A stretch of DNA of 64,000 nt from Aurelia coerulea (taxonomy: Eukaryota; Cnidaria; Scyphozoa; Semaeostomeae; Ulmaridae), in contig CM076962.1 of the NCBI GenBank assembly GCA_039566865.1, positions 10,782,743 to 10,846,742 of the forward strand, in the 5' to 3' direction. The position numbers and the translations under genes were made by a program. The notes below the pieces were generated by a model. The model was given only the letters and a program-made list of their open reading frames with translations, did no database searches and was not told where the DNA came from. Positions 52,101 through 61,100 of the stretch are shown here, in pieces. Every line of letters starts with the position of its first letter. Position 1 is the stretch's first letter.

Positions 52101-55100
52101 AGTCAGCTCCATGACAGGGTCCCAATTTACTATAATTGAATCCGTATCGCCGTTGTAAGCCATTTTCACTCCGCGAGTGTGATTCAAATCGTTTGGATAG
52201 CAACATTTCTGCGTTTTCTGATAGATTTCTATCAAATTTCTGGGGGTATTGTTTTATATCCAATTTTATATGAAGAAACTCAAGAACTGGGTATTGTTTT
52301 TAAGATTTTACTCTGGGACAGGGTATCATTTTCGGGGAATTTTTCTCCGGAACAGGGTGCCTTTTCAGATTTTCTAGCGGCACCTCCCCGTATTTTCGTA
52401 TACCAAGTACCCCCCCCCCCCCCCGGAGTTGGCGATGGTTTGGCATGCTTCCTTGACTTTGAAGGATTTGCACAGATAGTGAATATGAGAAGGCCGTCAC
52501 CTCACGTGGTCCACAGCCCTTGATTTCCCGCCAACGCGCAATGCATCATGTCATGCAGAAATGCATCATGTCATGCAGAAATGCATCATGTCATGCAGAA
52601 ATGCATCATGTCATGCAGAAATACATCACGTAATTGTCATACGAAATAAAAACACCACACGAAATGTCATATGTCATCGAAACTTTGAAAGGGTATGAAT
52701 AACAGGGGGTAATGTCATACGAAATAAAAACACCACACAAAATGTCATATGTCATCAAGAATGTGAAAGGCATAAGAAAAACCATATGTCATCCGAAAGT
52801 GCAAGAAAGATCATAAAAATGCTTAATTGTCAAATAAATTCATCAATCTCCATACAAAAAGTGGTATTGTAATAAAGACGCAAACCACGCTCCATAATAA
52901 TCAAGCTTCTCAAATAAACGAGAGACAACGGGTAGCACCGATATAGGCCTATAATTTGACCTATCATCTTTTGAGCGTTGCTTAAAAATTGGAGCTACGT
53001 TAGCAGTTTTCCAGTTATCAGGGAAGCAGCCAACGGACAGAGACAATGTGAAGAGTTGGGCAAGCGAAGGAGCCAAAATCTCAATACCTACTTTAAGAAA
53101 GTGACTAGAAATGCGATCAGTGCCAGAACCATTTGATTTTTTGATCTTGGAACATGCTTTTATAACCTCTTCAGTGGTAATAGGCTTAAAGAAAAAAGTA
53201 GAATCAGTCTTTCCTTCACCACAATCACCATCTAGAAGAGGATTTTCTTTGTTAGGTATATTTTCGCTAAGGTTTTTCCCCACATTGCAGAAAAAATTAT
53301 TCATAGTGTCAGCTTTTTTCCATAGTGAAAAAATAGAACTTGCATTTACGTTTCGCTTTCGCTTCATCAGAACTCCTGTTCTGATGAAGCGAAAGCGAAC
53401 GTAAATGCAAGTTCTATATTTGTGAGAAATCTATGTTCAAGTCAACTATCGAGGAACATTTTAATGGGGGTTAAAATGCAATTTAAGCCCGGTTAATACG
53501 TCCTCGGGAGGTTTGCTGCGTTGTCCTTGGCTTGGATCTTGGTGCCTTGGTCCGGGTTTTAGCTGGGGCGTGGAATTGTTCCACTGACTTGGATAAATGC
53601 CAGAGCTGTCTAATTAATAGACCTTTCCCCTGATTACGTCACACACCTGTGAGCGCGCAGTGCATTCTGGGAGTTGTATTTAACACGCGGTCAGCTGTTT
53701 ATGTTTTTCTATGGTGATCGTACGGACTTCTAGTTTTATCTCAATATATACAGCGCATATGCAACGAAATTATTGAAAATTTTTCAACTCTAGCCGACCA
53801 GCACATCCCTAGTTCTTTTCAAAACTCTTGCACGGGAACTGGTGCTTCAGAACGAGGAGAAAATGAAGATTTGTCCCAGAATAGCGGTGAGAATCTGATG
53901 CGTTCTAAAGTGTCTGGAATGGAAGTAAACAGAAACCGGTGGTTGGAGGGTTTACTTGCTGTGTGCTAGCGCGTTTCAGCAATAGCCAGAGAGACAAAGA
54001 GCTATCATTTACACCATTCTGAATGGCAAAAAGCAAGGAAAAGCAAGAACTCAGAGAGAGATTGCTGCATATGATATCTCGGCAGAATTTCGCTCCAGGT
54101 CCAGGAAAAAGGGCACACGTTTTTTTTCTATAAGAAACTTGGATCAGCACTTAGTACTAAAAGTTTCTTAATTTCGCATGAAAATGTCGGTGTTTTAGTG
54201 GTAAAAGTTCCTTAATTAGTTTCTTATTTTTTTGGGCCTAAAATTGCGGTATTGTTCGAAGTTGAGACTTCGTCTCGAGAAAAGGCTTCCATTTTGCATT
54301 GACATTGTCATCAAGAAGAAGTCATGTACATCAAGGCAAAAATTTACCAACTTTGCAGTTAAAAGTCAAGAAAAGACGAATGTACCTTTGTTAGAGAGAC
54401 ATAGAATAAGAGAGACATACAGAAATAAAGTTTTAGAGTTTCTTAACTGTTCTTGAGCGTAGTACTAGAGTTTCTTAAATTTTTGATCATCGTAGTACTA
54501 GTTTCTTATAAACCAGTTTCTTATAAAAAAACGTGTATGCTTAAAAAGAATTTTACTGGGGGTCGAAAGACCTACATGAACAACGTTCCAACAATTGTTC
54601 AAAAAAATAAGGGGAAAAAGGAGACGAAAGGGAGGCCTACTTCAAAGCAAGGAACAGGTCACTTGATGAGCAGGATCATGCAATATTGTTGCTTCAAATA
54701 TGAACCTGTCCAAAGTGTCGCCAGCGCAGCGCCTTCTGATCAACAGTTGGAGAAATCTCCTGAGAAGTCATATGCAGCCATTTTTCTTTGAGTTCTTGCT
54801 TTTCCTTGCTTTTTGCCATTCAGAATGGTGTAAATGATAGCTCTTTTTGTCTCTCTGACTATTGCTGAAACACGCTAGCACACAGCAAGTGATCCTTCCA
54901 ACCACCGGTTTCTGTTTACTTCCATTCCAGACACTTTAGGCCGCATTGGATTCTCACCGCTTTTCTGGGACGAATCTCCATTTTCTCCTCGTTCTGAAGC
55001 ACCAGTTCCCGTGCAAGAGTTTTGAAAAGAACTAGGGATGTGCTGGTCGGCTAAAGTTGAAAGATTTTCAATAATTTCGTTGCATATTCGCTGTATATAT

Positions 55101-58100
55101 TGAGATAAAAGTAGAACTCCGTACGATCACCGTATGAAAACACAAACAGCTGATCGCGAGTTAAATACAACTCCCAGAATGCACTGCGCGCTCACAGGTG
55201 TGTGACGTAATCAGGGGAAAGGTCTATTGGGTAAGATGAATCATCATATTAACAAAACAGGATGCTTTAATTACTAGGCGACTCGTCGGACCGCCCAAGG
55301 ATTAATTTCGGTGTCTCTGCCGGCATGTCTTATCTGTCGATCTGTCAAGCTACACTCGGAATTATTTCAACCGACCTCATTCTAAAATTTACAATACAAC
55401 TCGAGGACGAATTTCTCCCACCCTCCCTGTCCCTTCTTATATTTACGTTATTGAGTTTATTGTTTTTTGGGTTACTTTTAAGTTTTTCGGTTGTCCAGTC
55501 GGACTTCCTGACAGGTGCATTAGCCGGAATTCGTTATTCCATGTCTATCACCGACCGTAATAACTACCGCTGTTCAGGCAAAAGGGCCTGGTGCACTCTC
55601 CTCCGCAGTCAGATTAACCTGCGGGGCGAGAGAGGCTGATGCACTGATAGCCCATTTTCCTGAGGTAAGTATTAAAGAGTAATTAACCATTGATTAAAGC
55701 TATATTTACATCGCAGAAGTTAACCAAATCTGTATACATTTTTTTGGGATAACCGGTACAAAAAACAATGAAAATTAAAGGATTACATATGTCAGCAACT
55801 TAAGATTACATAAGATTTTTTTCAAAGTAAAACCAGATGACCAATAGTATAATAAGTAAATTCCGAAGGCAATGATCATGTTTGAAGTAAATAAGCATTT
55901 AATTTAGATTTGAAAATGGAAATGGATGAGGCAATTCTAACATAAACTGGGATGGTGTTCCATAGTTTTGAACCAAAGTACTGCACTGATCTTAGACCAT
56001 ACTAAATTTCATTCTTAGTTGTTTAATGCATTCTTAGTTGTTTAACTTTGCGAAAAGAGCAGATTTCTCATCAAACTGAAACAGGTTCTGAATTACAAGG
56101 TGCATAATTAGGAAAAACAGCCTCGATGTTTTTATCTTTTTACGTTCTTCTATGCTGGATTTACGGTATCGTTTAAACGCCACAATTACTTGGAAATAGC
56201 CACAATAAATAGCTACATTATTTGAAAATTTGAGCATCTTAAAAGGAGCACATCTGTTTCTCAAAAAGTACGGGAATAGACATTAGGAGATCAAAGTAAA
56301 CTCACTTGACCTTGCAGCTACATTCATAAATAACATCATGTGCTGCTATTTATTGACATATTGTTTTACCCTTTCGAAAATCAAGTTTAATGTTGGTGCC
56401 ACAATTTGTGACAATGTTATTGGACACTAAGCACTTTTTAGTCGCGTTTGGGACTGAATGAATGCTAGAAAGTGTCTAACCGGTAGGCCATTTGTTTTAA
56501 GTTACCTTTCATATGTCTCGTACTGGATGGTCATCATGGAGGATGTTGACAACAAAGCCTCGATATCATGTGAAAACTCTACAGCGAACTGCAACAATGG
56601 CAGGAATACTACTGGGTGCGCCAAAATAAACTATGCACGTTTGGCTGGCCACAATAAACCGTACACTGGACCGATTTTGAAGATTTATGACTTAAATGTT
56701 AGCAGAAAGCCTGAATTCGATTCTAGGACTTTTTGCAAATTTTTCCGTTTTCCCTTTTTAGAGCTAGAAGGGAGTTTCTTAAAATGTTCGTTTTTGAAAA
56801 CATTGAAAATTATCAAAAAACTTCGATCAAATTTTAAAAAATCCAGCATGAATGAACAAAGAGAAAACGTTTTCAGGGTGATTTGGAGGTTCAGTACGAA
56901 CTCTCGCACAGCGGATTACAATTGGTCGATTTTTAAATTGCAAATCACCACGAACAAGTTCTCTCTTTGTCCATTCATGTCGATTCTTGAGAAAACTTGA
57001 TCGATGTGTTTTGATCGTTTTCAGTGTTTTCGAAAACAAAAATTTAAGGAAACTCGCGTCTAGCTCTAAAAATTGAAAATGAAAAAATTTGCAAAAAATC
57101 CTAGTATCTAATTCAGCCTTTGTGCTAACGATTAAGTCATAAATTTTCAAAAACCGGTGCAGTGTACGATTTATTGTGGCCTGCCAAACGTGCATAGTTT
57201 ATTTTGGCGCACCCGGTATTAGACATCGTAGTTTCACTACAATTCATTGGTCAAAAACACCTAAAAATACCTAAACTTTTTTTGCCATTCTAGAGTTTTG
57301 ATGTTTGATCAATTTTGCCAGATAATGATAGAAGTTTGTTTGGGTCCTGCTACCAGTCGAGGGGGGGGGTAGCCAGGGTAGTTACCAGGGTAGTTACCAG
57401 GGGGCCCGGGGCCTTTGGGGGCCCACAAGGAATAAGGTATGTATCTTTTCTTTGTTGTAGTTTTCTTTCGGGAACGATTTCAGGCCCGTTAGCCCACTGA
57501 GATTCTAAATAAAATCTAAAAGCAGCGTTTTAACAGTGTACAGGAGGGCGTGGCCCAAGAATAAAAGGGCGTGGTTTGAAAAACTTTCCGGTGCCTTCGG
57601 CGCCGGGGGTCCCTCCCTTCCCTAGCCCTGGGGACCGGCCCGGCCCTGCCTGCTACCCATGCTTCTAACAACTTTCATGAAAATGTTTTGTACCTCCAAA
57701 CAAAGGAGACGATAGGCATTTATTTGAAATAAATTATGTGAAAGTCGGACCATTCTTAGGTGATCCACTGAATGGCATATCAAAGCTACCCCCTACGATG
57801 GATGCTAAGTTTTTACCGGTAGCTTTAATGTAAACAGCAACATGATAACTTTCAAAAGTCATTTCTCAACCCTCAGTGGTCCAATTTCAAAACTTTTTCC
57901 ATTTTTTGTTACTTCAGGATGTCCTCTTCAAGGAGAGTCCAAAACAGTCCATTTTCAATATTGCATTTTTCCCATTTATTCCATAATCTTGCTAATCTGG
58001 ATCACTGTGTCTTTGCTCTTCTCTCACCATGTAAACACTTTCATGTTGATATACCTTAGATCCTGCAGAGATTCTTACCTGCGATACTGCAAGAGAACCA

Positions 58101-61100
58101 TGGTCATATTGTGGCAGTTGCTTCCATAGCTGGCTGCGTTGGTTTTCCAGGAATGACAGAGTATGCTGCGTCAAAAGGTGCCGTCATCAGTTTTATGAAT
58201 TCATTGAGAAAAGAAATTGCAGATTACACAGGTGTTCATTGCACGATTGTTAACCCTGCAGTTATCGACACCGAACTGGTTAGAGGATTTGCACTGAGGT
58301 GAGAATGCAGCTATCTAAGTGTTTTCAACGATTATACTCGAGTATACTTGAGACCTAGAAGAGTCTGGCACTTTACAGATGCACCTGTGAAAAAGAAATT
58401 CAACTCAAGGAGCTTCCAACATTCAAAAAAAATATTCATCAAATTATGTGTGCAGTTTTTGCACTGCAATTTCAATCAAAACTGTATCTAATTGTTGAAA
58501 AATCTGCTGTTGTACCTCAACAGACAATTCATTGCAAACGTGCTTGTGATCTTATATTTCAATAGAATTGACTTTGGCATGATCTTTTCAGTAACAGGCT
58601 TGTTTTATTGATAGAGTTAATTCAGCTCAGCTATTTTCAGTTACTGAATTACAATTAAACAATGAAACTTTCGTAGCAAGTATTATTGTCATTATTATGA
58701 AAATAAAGACAGCAAGAAATTTGACCTTAAAGTCTAGCCTTATTTTCAGCACTTAAAAATGCATATAAAATCTGTTTGATTCTAGGCTCTTTCCGAAAGG
58801 TATGGATGTTTTGAAACCAGAATATGTAGCAGAAAAGATTGTTGATGCAATTGAAACAAAGCAAGTCATACTGCACCTGCCAAGAAGCAGTTACTCCTTG
58901 CCAATTCTCAGCACGTAAGTTAGGAATTTAGATAATTAAATACAGATAATATTTTACGTTAACTGTTACACGGTTTGGGCAAAAATGAATTTTCTCATCG
59001 AAGTTGATATGTTAATTGGAGAACTGTCAGTAATAGGAATCAGATAGATGGTTTGAGAGTTACAAGGTTTGAAACGTGTACACATTCTTTTGACTCACAC
59101 GCTGGTCATCAACAGGACCAGGAATCAACAAGAATTTTCTATTTGCATCAAGATTTGTCAATGCCTCTCAACTGATTGCAGCGTTTGGTGAAGTAATTGC
59201 TAAAACAATGCGATTCGATATTGGAGGTTAAAAAAACGAAAGAGGAAAACTTGAAAGAAAATTGGAGGCTGTAAGCACTGTTTGAACCAACTGCTTGCCA
59301 AATTATTTTACATCGATCATTTGCATCATCTAGCTTACTGTATACAAATGTACACTAATCAAATCTAAGTAAACTAATCTGATGCCTCATTCACACTTGC
59401 AAGTTAAATCACATCAAACAAAACTAGGTTAGCGAATGGGACCTTCTAATTGGTCAATCCAACTAAACGAATGCATTTAATTGGTTGAATTTTAGCCTGG
59501 CTTGGATAAAACTGGTTTTAATGGGTCAGTGTGAATGCGGTATAAATCAATGAATATATAATTGCATAGATATATGCTCATTAGCTCATTCGCAATATGT
59601 AATAAAATAGATATATGTACTCAAGAAAAACACATTCGTTTCAACGTTTCGGCATAAGCCTTCATCAGTAATAACTTTCCAAATTAGACGCAGCATACCG
59701 TACATAGAGATAATTACATAAAAGACAATTCAGAAATACACTATGACTTTTTAAACGTTTCGATTTTCATCTTCTTCAGTAACGTTCTTCACCGATAATT
59801 ACATAGATAAATATTTTCACAATATTCTGATAACCTAACAAAAAAATGAAACTAGTTTATAAATATATATGGACAGGCACTACATTTACAAATTGGGTCA
59901 TCCCACGTTCTTATCATTTTATAAAAACTGTTTAGGTTTTCGGCCGATTTCATTTCATTTGGCTGTGTATTCCAGATTTGAGGTCCTAATGATCAAAGGC
60001 TATTAGAACCAAATGTGACTTGATTTGGTTTTTAAAGCTGTAAGTCATCGGAGTTGCGAAATTAGTACTTAGAAGATTTTACTTTTAAAATATCGTGCAT
60101 GAAAGAGGGTTCAAATTGCTTAAAATCTTAAAAACTTCTAGAGAGAGAGCTCTTAGACGGAAAACATGCATAGTACACCTTTCTAATTTCGAAAGTAAGT
60201 CTCTATATGAACTATAAGGTGATCATCGTGTAAAAATCTAAGGGCACGCTCTTCAATCTTCTCTATTTTTGTACAGATTTAGCTGCTGAGAAATGGCGTG
60301 GTGTGCAACCACATACCACCAACCACACCGACCAGTCCACCGACCACATACCACCGACCACACCGACCACCGACCAAACCGACCATGGACCACCAACCCA
60401 TCACCGATAACCGAGCAAGGCCCCCGAGGGGGGGGATACTTAGTATATTTGTCCGACGGGGATGTGCCGTTTTTAAGGGTATCGTTTTCACCAATTTTTT
60501 CTAGCACATGGTATCAAAATGAGGCAATTTTTTTAGAGCAGGTTGTCAAAACATGTCAAAGGGGAATATTCTGCTAGATCGGGTCGCTTTTTGGTTAAAT
60601 TTCATGTTTTTGAGTATACTTTTCACCAATTTTTTCTAGAACAGGTTATCATTTTGAGCGAAAAATTCTGGAGCAGGGTAAAAAAAAATTTTTTTTGGCA
60701 TACCGCCGTAAAAATTTAAGTCAAGTACCCCCCCCCCCCCCCGGGGCAAGGCCACCGACCACTGACCACGAAAACCACTGACCATCGACCAACAAACCAT
60801 CTACCACCGACCACCGCTTTCCAAGGGAAACAATACCAAGGGAAAAAACAAAACCAAGGGAAACATTACTGTCCAAAGTTTCAATGTGAAAGTCATTATT
60901 ATTATTTTATCATTATTCTAAATTATTTATGCGGGACGAAAACATTCAATTAACAACATTCAGTTAACAAAGACTGTTTTACAATGTTCCCTGTTGTACT
61001 AGAAAGAAAAATCAGCGAATACTATCTTAAAGTGAATAACCTGAGTTAAAATATGAGATCTCATAGATTTATAAATAGCCCATTGTATTTGATAATCCAG

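Larger units (their letters stand above)
50487..52894. mobile_element. Long-inverted-repeat element 2 with gene fragments and nested MITEs
   Basis: Ends TGGAGCGTGGTTTGCGTCTT / complement, the same terminal type as 8255-10037. Arms of about 335-440 bp (50487-50823, 52455-52894) carry tandem GCATGACATGATGCATTTCT units. Inside are a captured gene fragment, a hAT-like MITE and poly-G element F. No target duplication is evident, and about four LINE codons are missing at the site. MULE-like by structure; no transposase. Confidence 0.82.
47850..53335 (-). mobile_element. CR1/L2-group LINE interrupted by two inverted-repeat elements
   Basis: The reverse-strand LINE has its 3' tail at 47855-47880 (ATGAATGAAAATGAAATGAA type). 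RT coding runs from about 53335 down to 48098. It is split at the TTAA target (49197-49200 / 50361-50364) by a 1,160-bp element, and at 50486/52895 by a long-inverted-repeat element. The upstream limit coincides with a palindrome at 53334-53415. Confidence 0.85.

Noticed and set aside
52535..52625. Regularly repeated GCATGACATGATGCATTTCT units resembling a CRISPR array
   Set aside because: Units are contiguous or nearly so without unique spacers, lie in the arms of an inverted-repeat element, and the DNA is eukaryotic.
55325..55639. 104-codon frame with one membrane-like segment as a small host gene
   Set aside because: No recognisable family, splice partners or conserved copy; kept only as a note in the feature list.
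56458..57000. 180-codon frame as a gene
   Set aside because: Most of it lies in the foldback element 56611-57217, whose complementary half gives a matching reverse frame.
58069..58298. Alternative acceptor for SDR exon 3 at 58067-58068
   Set aside because: Same phase, but it removes three residues from the HFW-to-FLP spacing that is constant in the family; the upstream TAG at 58057-58059 restores it.
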